64,000 nucleotides of DNA from Paracoccaceae bacterium. GTDB taxonomy: Bacteria; Pseudomonadota; Alphaproteobacteria; Rhodobacterales; Rhodobacteraceae. The number at the start of each line of letters is the position of its first letter. Position 1 is the stretch's first letter. The DNA lies in assembly GCA_023383015.1 (NCBI GenBank), contig JAHDXW010000003.1, forward strand, positions 124,001-188,000, in the 5' to 3' direction. The notes beneath the pieces are model-generated. The model had not been told where the DNA came from. It was given only the letters and a program-made list of their open reading frames with translations, and searched no databases. Of the stretch, positions 17,117 through 25,979 are shown in pieces. The translations under genes were made by a program, and so were the position numbers.

Positions 17117-18167
17117 GGCACTGTTGCACAAATCGGCGGAGGGGATTCATCTCGTGAATCCAGCGTGACAGCTGGGGCACATGAGCAGACCGACACCCCC
17201 GACCTACAAGACCAGGAACTGGCCCGCCCATAACGAAGCGCTGAAGCGCCGTGGTTCGCTGACGGTCTGGTTCGATCCCGCGATGACTTGGGACGCCGCG
17301 CCGACCGGCAAGCGCGGGCGGCAACCCGACTACAGCGACGCCGCCATCCAGACCTGCTTGACGGTGAAGGTGCTGTTCGGGATGGCGCTCCGCCAGACCA
17401 CAGGGTTCGTCGAGAGCCTGCTGCGCCTGATCGGCCTCGACTGGGTCGTGTCTGACTTCAGCACGCTGTCGCGACGGCAGAAGACCCTGAAGGTCAACAT
17501 CCCTTATCGAGGCTCGGACGGTCCGCTGCACCTGCTGGTTGACAGTACCGGGATGAAGGTCGAAGGTGAAGGGGAGTGGAACGCCCGCAAGCACGGCGGC
17601 ACGAAGCGCCGTGTATGGCGCAAGATCCACATCAGCATCGACGAGAAGTCCCTGGAAATCCGAGCTGCGGAGTTCACCACCAGCGACGTGGGGGACGCGC
17701 CCATGCTGCCCGAACTGCTCGACCAGATCCCGCCCGGGCAGGAGATCGCCAGTGTCACCGCCGATGGCGCTTTCGACACCCGCAAGTGCCATGACGCCAT
17801 CGCCGCCCGCGGTGCCGCAGCGATCATCCCGCCCCGCAAGAACGCAAAACCCTGGAAGCCCGACACCGCCGGGGCGATCGCCCGGAACGAGATCCTGCGC
17901 ACATCGAAGCGCGTCGGTCGAACCATCTGGCGACGATGGAGCGGTTACCACCGCCGAAGCCGTGCAGAAACCAAGATGCACTGTGTGAAACTGCTGGGCC
18001 AACGCCTGAGCGCACGGGACTTCGACCGACAGGTCGCGGAGTTCCAGGTCCGTGTCGCCGTCTTGAACGGCTTCACCGCGCTCGCCACACCCATCACTGA
18101 AGTCGCAGGATAGGTCTGTCCGGGGATAGGGGTGCTCTTCCTCTCAACCGATTTGTGCATCAGAGCC
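17117..18167 (+). mobile_element. Complete IS5-family insertion sequence
   Basis: 1051 bp. The left end GGCACTGTTGCACAAATCGG and right end (reverse complement) GGCTCTGATGCACAAATCGG agree at 18 of 20 positions. One transposase gene lies inside. No target duplication is evident when the flanks (tcggat and tccccg) are compared, so the insertion may be old or have recombined. A truncated relative of the same transposase is present at 30802-30990. Confidence 0.9.
17181..18113 (+). CDS. IS5-family DDE transposase
   Basis: 310 residues. The N-terminal region (RNWPAHNEALKRRGSLTVWFD) is typical of IS5-group transposases. The catalytic core is visible as D in LLVDSTGMKV, D in VTADGAFDTR and a distal E in the RRSRAETKMH segment near the C-terminus. 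It appears intact and could be active. Confidence 0.95.
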   Translation: MSRPTPPTYKTRNWPAHNEALKRRGSLTVWFDPAMTWDAAPTGKRGRQPDYSDAAIQTCLTVKVLFGMALRQTTGFVESLLRLIGLDWVVSDFSTLSRRQKTLKVNIPYRGSDGPLHLLVDSTGMKVEGEGEWNARKHGGTKRRVWRKIHISIDEKSLEIRAAEFTTSDVGDAPMLPELLDQIPPGQEIASVTADGAFDTRKCHDAIAARGAAAIIPPRKNAKPWKPDTAGAIARNEILRTSKRVGRTIWRRWSGYHRRSRAETKMHCVKLLGQRLSARDFDRQVAEFQVRVAVLNGFTALATPITEVAG

Positions 18168-18254
18168 TCCCCGAGGTCCCAAGGCGATATCTTGGTTGCC
18201 ACCGCCGCACCGGTGAAGCAGGCTCGTCCTGTCGCATCGTCCCGTGTGGAGATC

Positions 18255-19316
18255 ATGGACCGGGGAAAGAGCCGCGAAATCCTGCAGAATGGCCTTCCGC
18301 TCCTGCTTCTCGTCGGCCTCTTCATGCTCGCGGTCGCGACGCTCATGCCGTTCCTGCCCGCGATCCTCTGGGGGGTGATCCTCAGCGTGGCGCTCGCGCC
18401 CCTTCATGCCCGGCTTCGCCGCCGGTTCGGCGGGCGCAATCTCGCCGCCACCTGGGCGGTCGCGATTCTCCTCGTGCTGGCCCTCGTCCTGCCGATGATC
18501 TTCCTGTCGAGGGCGCTCATCGCCTTCGTCCCGGATGCGATTGCCTGGGTGTCGGACCTCGGGGCCACGGCCATGTTGCAGGACGATGCGGAGCTCGTTC
18601 TTCCCGCCAGCTGGAAGATCGCCGACATCTGGGCCGCCCTGCTCGCGGACATCGCGGTCATCCGCGACCACTTCGGCGAGGAGTTGCGCCCGGCGGCCTT
18701 CTGGCTTCTGGGCGAGGGGCAGCTCGTCGGCACCTTTGTCCTCGAGTTCGCGCTCGGCGTGATGCTTGCGGCGGTCCTGATGCACAGGGCAGAGGCAGCG
18801 AACTCGCTCGTCCACCGGCTGCTCGATCAGATGGGCGGGTCATCCGCGACGCGCATGGGCGGCCACGCCGCGGCGGCGATCCGCTCGACGGTCCTCGGCC
18901 TTCTGGGATCGGCGGCGGTCCAGACCCTGGCGGCGACGGCGGCCTATCTCGTGGTCGGGCTTCCCCACTGGCCGGTCCTCGCGCTTGCGACCTATGTCCT
19001 CGCGCTGATCCAGATCGGACCCGTCCTGATCTGGGGGCCTGCGGCGCTGTGGCTGTGGATGACGGATCAGGCGGGCCTCGCGGTCTTCCTCGCAGCGTGG
19101 GGCATTCTCGTCGTCGGGGTTTCCGACAATGTGGTAAGGGCGCTTGTCCTTTCCCATGGGGCCCAGATCCCCTCGCTCCTCGCCTTTCTCGGCGCGGTGG
19201 GCGGGCTTCTGACCTGGGGCATCGTCGGGATCTTCGTGGGATCCGTGATCGTCGGCGTCGCCTACCAGCTCGTCGTGCAGTGGGTCGAGACGAAGGATGA
19301 GGCGGGCGCGCAGTGA
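18255..19316 (+). CDS. AI-2E/PerM-family transporter
   Basis: 353 residues from ATG 18255 (GGAG just before). A TTG at 18192 in frame is an alternative start with AAGGCG upstream. About eight membrane segments: an N-terminal pair, a long central extramembrane region and a C-terminal group with the family's GP-x-L-I-W-x-P loop (QIGPVLIWGPAALWLW). The family includes TqsA and many exporters of unknown substrate. The IS5 element ends 88 bp upstream, so the native promoter has probably been replaced or disturbed. Confidence 0.85.
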   Translation: MDRGKSREILQNGLPLLLLVGLFMLAVATLMPFLPAILWGVILSVALAPLHARLRRRFGGRNLAATWAVAILLVLALVLPMIFLSRALIAFVPDAIAWVSDLGATAMLQDDAELVLPASWKIADIWAALLADIAVIRDHFGEELRPAAFWLLGEGQLVGTFVLEFALGVMLAAVLMHRAEAANSLVHRLLDQMGGSSATRMGGHAAAAIRSTVLGLLGSAAVQTLAATAAYLVVGLPHWPVLALATYVLALIQIGPVLIWGPAALWLWMTDQAGLAVFLAAWGILVVGVSDNVVRALVLSHGAQIPSLLAFLGAVGGLLTWGIVGIFVGSVIVGVAYQLVVQWVETKDEAGAQ

Positions 19317-19599
19317 GGGATCGGCGCTGCTTGCGTCGTCCCCGGCGAGCCGGGCGTCACGCCGGTGGCCGACACGCCCACAGCCGTGAAAGCGCGGCGC
19401 TTGCCCCCCACCATCCGGAACGATGCAGAAGACCGGTCGGCAGGGCTATCCCGGCTGCCCGAACCCGACGGGGTCCGAGGAGATCGTCTCCGCTTCCTCA
19501 TCCCCGCGGGGCGCACGGCCCGGACCGCGGGCCGTGATGTCGTTGGTCAGGGGCGCTATCGCTCGCCCCGGAGTTCAGCGCCGGGCAGGCGGGTGAACC

Positions 19600-20478
19600 C
19601 TACGAGAACCCCGGCGCCGCGCGCAGGCCGGCGGCAATCCGCCCGTCGTTCTCGACCACAAGCTCGGTGAATCCCCGCGGGGACCGGGCGGCGGCACCGA
19701 TTGGCCGGCGCGGGCCGCCGCCGAGGCAGGACTGCGCGATCTGGCGGAGGCCACCCTTGGTGCTGTCGAGGAAGGCGTGGTGGTGGCCGCAGAGATAGGC
19801 CGCGACGCCGTTCCCCGCGAGAAGGTCGCGAAAGGCCGCGTCGCCGATGACCTCGCGCTCGCGACCCGCCGAGACCGGCCAGACGGGAATGTGGCCGAAG
19901 GCGATCGCCGCCCGGTGGCGCGCGCGCTCCTCGCGGAGGATATGCGCGATCCAATTCATCTCCTCCGGGTCGAGTGGGCCCGGAACCGTCACGTCGAGCC
20001 CGAGGAACAGAACCTCCCCGACGGAGGCCGCATAGCGGAAGGGATAGCGCTCGCCGTCGAGGAGGACCACGCCGGGCGCGCGGCGGGTCCAGGTCTGGTC
20101 GAACAGGCGCCGTTCGAGCTCGAAGCCGGGGTAGGCCGAGGCGTCGTGGTTTCCGGGCGTCACCAGCATCGGGATGCCCGCCGCGGCGATGGGGTCGGTC
20201 ACGCGGGTGTGGAACGCGGCCCACATCGCCGCGACCTCCGGCTCGGCCAGGTGCGGCCGGGTGCGCTGGCCCGCCACCATGTCGCCGGTGCAGATCACGA
20301 GATCGGGCGCGAGGTCGAGGATGCGGGCGATGGCTCGGTCCACGTCCGCGCGGTAGTCGGTCGAGCCGTAGCCGCCGTTGAGATCGGAGATGACGGCGAT
20401 GCGGAGCCCCCCGCCCTGCGCGAGGGCGGGGAAGGCGGCGGCGCCGGCCGCCGCGGCGAGGAAGGCGCGGCGTCGCAT
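19600..20478 (-). CDS. Metallophosphoesterase with Tat-type signal
   Basis: 292 residues. The N-terminus MRRRAFLAAAAGAAAFPALAQ is a twin-arginine-type signal peptide. Calcineurin-like motifs follow in order: ISDLNG (Asn in place of the usual His), CTGDMV, TPGNHD, FGHIP and CGHHH. The Asn variant is familiar in this branch and need not abolish activity. The start ATG overlaps the stop of the upstream kinase-like gene (TGATG), so the two are translationally coupled. Expected to act on phosphorylated substrates in the periplasm. Confidence 0.88.
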   Translation of the reverse strand: MRRRAFLAAAAGAAAFPALAQGGGLRIAVISDLNGGYGSTDYRADVDRAIARILDLAPDLVICTGDMVAGQRTRPHLAEPEVAAMWAAFHTRVTDPIAAAGIPMLVTPGNHDASAYPGFELERRLFDQTWTRRAPGVVLLDGERYPFRYAASVGEVLFLGLDVTVPGPLDPEEMNWIAHILREERARHRAAIAFGHIPVWPVSAGREREVIGDAAFRDLLAGNGVAAYLCGHHHAFLDSTKGGLRQIAQSCLGGGPRRPIGAAARSPRGFTELVVENDGRIAAGLRAAPGFS

Positions 20479-21911
20479 CAGCCGCGACAGTCGATCGGTT
20501 CGGGCGTGACCGCCCCGGACACGAGGAACGCCTCGGGATCGAGGTCGAACACGAGATCGCCCCTCGCGCAGGTCTCCGACAGGATGCCCGCGGCCAGAGC
20601 GGTGTTCCGGATCACCTGGTCCAGCTGGCGGGCGTCGAGGCCGAAGCTGTCGCGCACATAGGCGAAGAGCGGCCCCTGCGCCTCGAAGTCTGCCTGGAGA
20701 GCCATGAGCTTGCGATACGTCGCGGGCGGGAAGTGGCGCAGCTTCTCCAGCATCTGCGTGGACTTGGCGAAGTTCGCGTATTCCGCGCGGCCGCCTGCGT
20801 CGTTGTCGTTCAGGTGGGTGCGCTTGATCCGCACGGCATCCGGAGCGGGCGCCGGATCGTCGCCGTGCGTGACGGCCTTCCGCGCCTGAATGGCGCCGCC
20901 CTCGACCCACATCCAGTAGGGGACGTATTCGATGTTCCCCACCCTGTCCTGCTGGCTGAAGATGAAGTCGAGGAGGACGATGTTGGCAAGGTCGGTCATC
21001 CAGAACACGATCTGGCGCGGGTCGACGTCCGCCCCCATGTCGTGCCTGATCTGCGGGTCCTTCAGCGCCTCGGCGACGCCGGCGGCCACCGCCTCCGCGA
21101 GCGGCCGGTCGGAGCGCAGCGCGAGGAAGGGCGCCGTTTCCTGGAAATCCTTGTTCTGGCCCCTGCCCCAGCCCGAGGCCCGCGTGCCGTTCACCTCCGA
21201 GTTGTAGCGCGAGCCGGGGCTCTTCAGGAGGACGCCGTAGATCGCGGCGCGGTCGCGGGTGAAGAGATCGGAGGTCGGCGTGTAGGTCTCGGGGTTCTGG
21301 TCGGCCTCGACCAGAACGCGCCAGCCGTTGTGATTCATCTCGGACGAATGGGCGTGCCCTGAGATCGCAAGGCCCTGCCGGGCCACCTCGCCCAGATGGA
21401 CCTCGCGGTCCATGCTGCGCCAGACGGCGGTCGGCACGCCGATCTCGGCCTCGAAATAGCGGGAGAAATGGTAGTAGAGGAGCGGCGAGGGCGAGAAGGT
21501 CCCGCTCGTTCCCCGCGCGTTCATCGTCGGCTTGAACTTCGCGAGGTCGCCCGCCGACAGGTCCTCGGCGTCCTTGCCCTCGGGGCAGGCGCTGCGCTCG
21601 AACCCGGCGCGGTTGCCGGCGTAGGGACCCGACGAGATGTCGTAGACGATCATGCCGGGGCTCGTGCTCCACACCTTCGGGCAGAGCGCGACATCGGCGG
21701 CGTAGAGATCGATCCCGCAGAAGGCGTCCTCGGCCGCGCGGTCGGCCCCTGAATAGACGGCACCGGGCATCGGCGCGATGCGGACCCAACGCTCCTCCAC
21801 GCCGTTCGGACTTTGGAAGAGTGTCGCCACTCCGAGGATGGCGTCCGAGGCAATGGCTCCCTCGGCGAAGGCAAGGACCGTCAACGCGGCTGCGCAAATC
21901 GGGCGGCGCAT
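20478..21911 (-). CDS. Secreted protein with HipA/FAM20-like atypical kinase motifs
   Basis: 477 residues with a signal peptide (about residues 1-22). I do not recognise a named family, but the motif order matches atypical kinases of the HipA/PI4K/FAM20 type. An N-lobe Lys segment is KFKPTMN (about 126-131). A helix then leads to GVPTAVWRSM (158-167). A catalytic-loop-like LLDFIFSQQDRVGN follows (D315, D322, R323, N326), and a metal-binding-like LNDNDAGG (D369, D371) comes about 45 residues later. Cys residues and a signal peptide imply a periplasmic location, where ATP supply is a problem. It is followed directly by a metallophosphoesterase and preceded (13 bp) by a phosphatase-like gene. 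Kinase activity is an inference. Confidence 0.7.
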   Translation of the reverse strand: MRRPICAAALTVLAFAEGAIASDAILGVATLFQSPNGVEERWVRIAPMPGAVYSGADRAAEDAFCGIDLYAADVALCPKVWSTSPGMIVYDISSGPYAGNRAGFERSACPEGKDAEDLSAGDLAKFKPTMNARGTSGTFSPSPLLYYHFSRYFEAEIGVPTAVWRSMDREVHLGEVARQGLAISGHAHSSEMNHNGWRVLVEADQNPETYTPTSDLFTRDRAAIYGVLLKSPGSRYNSEVNGTRASGWGRGQNKDFQETAPFLALRSDRPLAEAVAAGVAEALKDPQIRHDMGADVDPRQIVFWMTDLANIVLLDFIFSQQDRVGNIEYVPYWMWVEGGAIQARKAVTHGDDPAPAPDAVRIKRTHLNDNDAGGRAEYANFAKSTQMLEKLRHFPPATYRKLMALQADFEAQGPLFAYVRDSFGLDARQLDQVIRNTALAAGILSETCARGDLVFDLDPEAFLVSGAVTPEPIDCRG

Positions 21912-21924
21912 GGCTACTCCGGAT

Positions 21925-22602
21925 TCAGTTGGGGCAAATGGCGGCGCGTTCGGCCGCCGTGAGGGTGAGGGAGGGGTTGAACTCGAAGGTGTCGAAGTGG
22001 TGGTCGATCCACGCGTGGCAGCCGTCCGAGCAGTCGGCGCCGTTCCGCGCCGCGTCCCAGTATTCCTTCGCGCGCGCCTCGCTCCAGCCGCAGAACTGGA
22101 CGAGCGCCATGGCGGCGATCGCGCCCGAGGAGTGGACGCCCCACATGCAGTGAACGAACATCGGACCACGGCCGGGATTGCGGATGATGTCGTGGATCTC
22201 GCGCATCACATCCGCCGGCCGTGTCGATTTCCCGGAGGCATAGGTGATCGAACCCGTCCGGCAGGACGTGGTGCCGTAGTTCGCGTGCCTGCCGAAGTCG
22301 ATGTAGCGCGCGCTCGAGAAGCCGGCCTCGCAGAGCGCGGTCTTCTGGCCCGAGGAAAGCCCGGTCCGCCCCCTGTCCCCGCCATGGAAGCCGCCACGGT
22401 AGAGCACGCCCGAAAGGACGGGCCGCACGAAGGCGAGCCCCTCGGCCGGCACGGGATTGGAACGCGAGAGCATGGCGGCCGGGGTCGGCCCGCCGTTCCG
22501 CGCGGTGTAGGTCTCGGCGGCGAGAGCCGTCCCCGAGAGGGCGGCCGCGACCCACAGGACCGCGCCAAGCACGCCGTTCATTCCTCGTCTGCACTGCAGC
22601 AT
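21925..22602 (-). CDS. Secreted dual-specificity/tyrosine phosphatase-like protein lacking the catalytic Arg
   Basis: 225 residues with a signal peptide (hydrophobic stretch ending ALAAE about residue 30). It has the GVLYRGG strand typical of bacterial DSP-like phosphatases and a P-loop VHCMWGVHSSG (H151, C152). In active enzymes the loop is Cys-x5-Arg; here the Arg position is Ser158, so phosphotransfer should be crippled or different. The start at 22602 has GGGAGAACAC before it; a start at 22581 is also possible. It begins the run phosphatase-like, kinase-like, metallophosphoesterase. Confidence 0.75.
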   Translation of the reverse strand: MLQCRRGMNGVLGAVLWVAAALSGTALAAETYTARNGGPTPAAMLSRSNPVPAEGLAFVRPVLSGVLYRGGFHGGDRGRTGLSSGQKTALCEAGFSSARYIDFGRHANYGTTSCRTGSITYASGKSTRPADVMREIHDIIRNPGRGPMFVHCMWGVHSSGAIAAMALVQFCGWSEARAKEYWDAARNGADCSDGCHAWIDHHFDTFEFNPSLTLTAAERAAICPN

Positions 22603-22640
22603 GTGTTCTCCCGGCCTTCGTGTCGGTGTGAATTCGTCGC

Positions 22641-24245
22641 TCAGTCAAGGCTCCCGCTGCCGTCCGGCAGGATGAAGCCGCGCCGCGGCTGGCGCGCGAT
22701 GCAGTCGAGCGGTGGCGCGACCGCGGGATCGTCGAGGAAGCGGACGACGATCTCTGCCGCGCAGGCGTTCACCTCCCCGAGCTGCACATGCGTGCCTTCG
22801 GGAAACACCGCGAGCGTCGCGCGCGGCAGGCCCCTCGCCACTTCCTCGCTGCGGAAGGTCGGCGTGCGGGCGTCGAGCGCGCCGCTCAGCACGAGGGTTG
22901 GCACATCCGCCGTCGCGTCGATGTCGGTCGCCTCGGGCAGCTCCGGGACGGCGACATCGGCGCAGAGCTCCTGATACTGCCTCAGGACCTCGCGCCCGTG
23001 GGTGCGCCCGTAGTCGCTTGTCCCTTCCGGGACGACGATATCCTCGGGTCCCGTTACCGGGTCGTCGGAACAGACGATGGCCGCATGGGCTAGCGCCGCA
23101 GTCTCCTGCGGGCCGGGATCGCGGGCCGCCGCGAGCGACTGGGCCAACATCGGGCCGAGCACTGCGGCCACCGACGCGCGGCCGTCGGCGAGAAGCTCGG
23201 TCAGGAACGCGGGAAGCGACCGGACGGCATTCTGGCCGGTCTGAAGGCTGAAGACGAGGCTTGCGAAGTCCTTGGCCTCCAGTGGCACCTCGAAGCTCCG
23301 GCTGGGAGAGTCAGGACGCGGGACGGTCACAATGATCGGCCCTTCGTCGAAGAGACGCATTCCCGTCTCGACGAGACCCAGGATGTCGTAGGCGGAGGCG
23401 CATTTCGCATCCGCCTCGCACAGCGCGTCGAGATGCATCAGCGCCTCGTCCGCATCCCGGGCGCGGTCCTGCGCCCAGGAGGTTGCCGAGAGGGCGTTGG
23501 CGCCGTCGAGGACGACGGCCTCGAGGATCGCAGGGCGCTCGCGCAGAACCTGCTGGCCGATCTGTGCCCCGTAGGACGCGCCGTAGAAGCCGATGCGGTC
23601 GTAGCCGAATGCCGCGCGTGCAGCGTCGATGTCGGCCACGATCGAGAGGACATTGTAGGTGGCAAGTTCGATACCTTGCGCGGCCGCGCGCCGCGCGCAG
23701 ACGGGGATGGCCTGCCGTACGAGGTCGCGCGCGGCCTCTGCGTCAAGCTCCTGCTCGACAGCCGTCCACTGGAACGCCTCTACCTCGCGGCACTCGAGAA
23801 GGGGCTCGCTGAATCCCGCGCCGCGCTGGTCGAGAAGGACGATGTCCCGCGCGTCGAGGAGCGGGCCAAGGAACTTCGCGGTGAAGAGGTAGGCGGCATC
23901 GGCGGTGATCAGGCTCGAGCCCGGGCCGCCCGCGATCATGAAGAGGGGCGGGCGCGCGGCCCCGTCCGCGCCGCGGACCCGGAGATAGCCGAGCCGGGCG
24001 ACGGGGCCCGACGGATCGCCGGGGTCCTCCGGCACGACGACGTGGCCGCATTCGGTCCGGATCGCCGACCCGTCCGGCGCCACGAGGTCGACGAAGCAGG
24101 CGGTGGCCGGCTCGATCCGGGGCAGCCCGTCGGCCGCGGCGGCTGCCGCCAGCAGACAGGCCGCCCCGGACATCGTCACAAGGGCCAGCCGGCGGATCGC
24201 CCTGCGATCATCGCAGCCCGAGCGATCGCGCCCGGCAGGCGTCAT
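22641..24245 (-). CDS. Secreted alpha/beta hydrolase (proline iminopeptidase/S33-like)
   Basis: 534 residues. A hydrophobic export segment (ending AAAAAADG about residue 40) is followed by an S33-type hydrolase. It shows an oxyanion HG-like FMIAGGPGSS, a nucleophile elbow GASYGAQ, a cap region, then VLSGALDARTP (Asp) and EGTHVQLG (His). Several Cys pairs fit a periplasmic protein. It overlaps the GlsB-like gene by 4 nt. Enzymes of this type hydrolyse peptides or esters; substrate unknown. Confidence 0.85.
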   Translation of the reverse strand: MTPAGRDRSGCDDRRAIRRLALVTMSGAACLLAAAAAADGLPRIEPATACFVDLVAPDGSAIRTECGHVVVPEDPGDPSGPVARLGYLRVRGADGAARPPLFMIAGGPGSSLITADAAYLFTAKFLGPLLDARDIVLLDQRGAGFSEPLLECREVEAFQWTAVEQELDAEAARDLVRQAIPVCARRAAAQGIELATYNVLSIVADIDAARAAFGYDRIGFYGASYGAQIGQQVLRERPAILEAVVLDGANALSATSWAQDRARDADEALMHLDALCEADAKCASAYDILGLVETGMRLFDEGPIIVTVPRPDSPSRSFEVPLEAKDFASLVFSLQTGQNAVRSLPAFLTELLADGRASVAAVLGPMLAQSLAAARDPGPQETAALAHAAIVCSDDPVTGPEDIVVPEGTSDYGRTHGREVLRQYQELCADVAVPELPEATDIDATADVPTLVLSGALDARTPTFRSEEVARGLPRATLAVFPEGTHVQLGEVNACAAEIVVRFLDDPAVAPPLDCIARQPRRGFILPDGSGSLD

Positions 24246-24523
24246 GCGCGCCGCACCAGGCGCAGGAGCACGAGGACCACAACCGCTCCTGCGGTTGCGG
24301 CCGCGATCGCCCCGAGAACGCCGCCGCCGATCCCGATCCCGAGCACCGGCAGCAGCCATCCGGCCACGAAGGCCCCGGCGATTCCGACCAGCACGTCGCC
24401 CAGAAGGCCCATGCCCGAGCCCTTGACGATGAGGCTGGCGAGCCAGCCCGCAATCCCGCCGACGACGATGACGATAAGGAGACCGATGATCCCGCCGAGC
24501 CCAGCGCCTACCGCTTCTTCCAT
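24242..24523 (-). CDS. GlsB/YeaQ/YmgE-family membrane protein
   Basis: 93 residues with three glycine-rich membrane segments. It carries the family signature GGIAGWLASLIVKGSGMGLLGD (positions about 21-42). These transglycosylase-associated proteins are often stress-induced and of unknown biochemical role. It overlaps the following hydrolase gene by 4 nt. Confidence 0.9.
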   Translation of the reverse strand: MEEAVGAGLGGIIGLLIVIVVGGIAGWLASLIVKGSGMGLLGDVLVGIAGAFVAGWLLPVLGIGIGGGVLGAIAAATAGAVVVLVLLRLVRRA

Positions 24524-24601
24524 GACGTCCCTCCGTCTCTGTGTTGCTTCCCGAAAAAGTCGCTGCTGCCGTCCGCCGCCTTGCCGTCCGGCGGGCCACG
24601 G

Positions 24602-24690
24602 TCATGTCCCTGCTCGTCCAACGAACCGGCAGAGGACCCACAGGACGGCCAGCATGATCGCCGACGCGAACACGCCCGCTCTCGTGGTTC
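24602..24690 (-). pseudogene. 3' fragment related to the small membrane protein at 25326-25592
   Basis: Read leftwards, this stretch encodes MLAVLWVLCRFVGRAGT then stop, closely matching the end of the 25326-25592 protein (LAVLWGLCRFAGRART). The DNA around the stop is also similar (about three quarters identical over 70 bp by eye). It has no complete 5' part, so it looks like a partial duplication. Confidence 0.45.
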
Positions 24691-24698
24691 GTCGCTGT

Positions 24699-25100
24699 TC
24701 ACTGGATGGACAGGTCGATGTGGAAGCCCGAGGTCTTGCCGGTGTCGGCGTCGTTGCCCATCTGGTAGACGCGGATGGCATAGTCGCCGTCCGCGGGCAG
24801 CGTGACGGTCGTGCTGTTGCCGTCCCTCGAGCCGACGTAGATCGCCTCGCCGGTCGAGCCCGGCGGCAGGATGTTGAAATACACCGTCCCGTGGCCGTTG
24901 CTGTCGTCGACGGTCAGTTCGACGAACATCTTCTGTCCGGCGCGCGCGCCCAGCATGTAGTCGATGTAGGCGTCGCCGATGATGACGTTGCTGACCGTGA
25001 CGCCATAGTCGCCGGGGGCGAACTGCACCTGCACCCTGTCCTGAGCGAGTGCGGGGGCCGAAAGGAGCAGCGTTGCCGCGAGGGTTTTCAGAAGACGCAT
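24699..25100 (-). CDS. Secreted PliG/pre-peptidase-like beta-domain protein
   Basis: 133 residues. Signal peptide MRLLKTLAATLLLSAPALAQ, then one beta-rich domain. Its pattern (VQFAPGDYGVTVSN, a YMLGARAGQKM block, YFNILPPGS, LPADGDYAIRVYQM) matches the g-type lysozyme inhibitor PliG/bacterial pre-peptidase C-terminal-like fold. Related domains open the proteins at 25980-27047 and 27436-28500. A role in lysozyme protection is possible but unproven. Confidence 0.75.
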   Translation of the reverse strand: MRLLKTLAATLLLSAPALAQDRVQVQFAPGDYGVTVSNVIIGDAYIDYMLGARAGQKMFVELTVDDSNGHGTVYFNILPPGSTGEAIYVGSRDGNSTTVTLPADGDYAIRVYQMGNDADTGKTSGFHIDLSIQ

Positions 25101-25325
25101 GATTGGATCCCGTCTGGGTTGAAGTTCAGGTGCGCGTCGTTGCGGGGCCGGTACCGCGACGCCAAGTGACGAACCCTGTCGCCGAGGGGTCGTTGCCGTC
25201 GGGGAGGGTCGCGGCAGGCGCGAGCACCCGCTTCGACCCCGCATGCTGCTCCGCACCGGCGAGAGGCCGCCGGTGCGAGGCGTTTCCTGCGTCAGGAGGA
25301 TCCAGCCGCAACTGGCGGGCCGCTG

Positions 25326-25592
25326 TCATGTCCTGGCGCGTCCCGCGAACCGGCAGAGCCCCCACAGCACGGCGAGCGTGACCCCCGGGGAAAGCACCAT
25401 CGCGACCAGACGACCGGCCTCGGAGAGGCTGTCGACCAACCTGATCCAGGGCTGGCCGAGGATCACCAGGAAGGCCGCCGACATCGGGGCACGTTCCTGT
25501 CCGAAAAGCCCGAAGGCTCCGATCAGGAAAAGAACCATGGCCAGTGAGTAAAGAACGCCGAACCCAACAAGCACGATCCTGCACAGTCGCAT
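25326..25592 (-). CDS. Small membrane protein of unknown function
   Basis: 88 residues from ATG 25592, preceded by GGGGAGCGCCAA. Three hydrophobic segments (about 3-24, 33-50, 65-80) are joined by short loops, and it ends CRFAGRART. Not recognised. Its C-terminal segment is repeated as a fragment at 24602-24690. Confidence 0.6.
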   Translation of the reverse strand: MRLCRIVLVGFGVLYSLAMVLFLIGAFGLFGQERAPMSAAFLVILGQPWIRLVDSLSEAGRLVAMVLSPGVTLAVLWGLCRFAGRART

Positions 25593-25628
25593 TTGGCGCT
25601 CCCCTGGTGTTCTTGGCTTCAACCCTCC

Positions 25629-25928
25629 TTAGTTGCCACCATCCGTGCCCCGGAACGTGATCTCGCCCGTCGATCCATCGCTGTAGGCGATGCAAGTCCA
25701 AGGAGCGCGGTATTCACCGACCGTGACGCGAACCAGCGTGCCGGCCTGCGAGAACTCCGAGCCCGACAGCATCACGTCGCCGTTGTTCGTCTCGCGCGCG
25801 ACGGCGGCAAGGCAGGCCTGCTCGGCGGCGTTGGGCATCCGCGACGTCGTGGTGGTTTCCTCGACGCAACCCGAAACCAGCGTTGCAAGCGCACCGACGG
25901 CAGCAAGACGGAAGGTGGTAGAGATCAT
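25629..25928 (-). CDS. Small lipoprotein
   Basis: 99 residues from ATG 25928. The signal sequence ends in the lipobox LVSGC, so the mature protein is lipid-anchored at Cys. The mature domain has a Cys near its start (EQACLAAVA), then VRVTVGEYRAPWTC, giving a likely disulfide. The pattern Cys-x-AV...DV...V-x-VG...C...G is shared with the C-terminal half of the protein at 28610-29149. Function unknown. Confidence 0.75.
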   Translation of the reverse strand: MISTTFRLAAVGALATLVSGCVEETTTTSRMPNAAEQACLAAVARETNNGDVMLSGSEFSQAGTLVRVTVGEYRAPWTCIAYSDGSTGEITFRGTDGGN

Positions 25929-25979
25929 GTTCAAGCCTTTGTTTGGGTAGGGTCTTCAGTTGAAGAAGGAATGGCGGGA

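Noticed and set aside
24508..24702. Leftward 64-codon frame upstream of the GlsB-like gene
   Set aside because: Arg/Ser/Cys-rich with no ribosome site or family match. The real signal in this stretch is the fragment of the small membrane protein in another frame.
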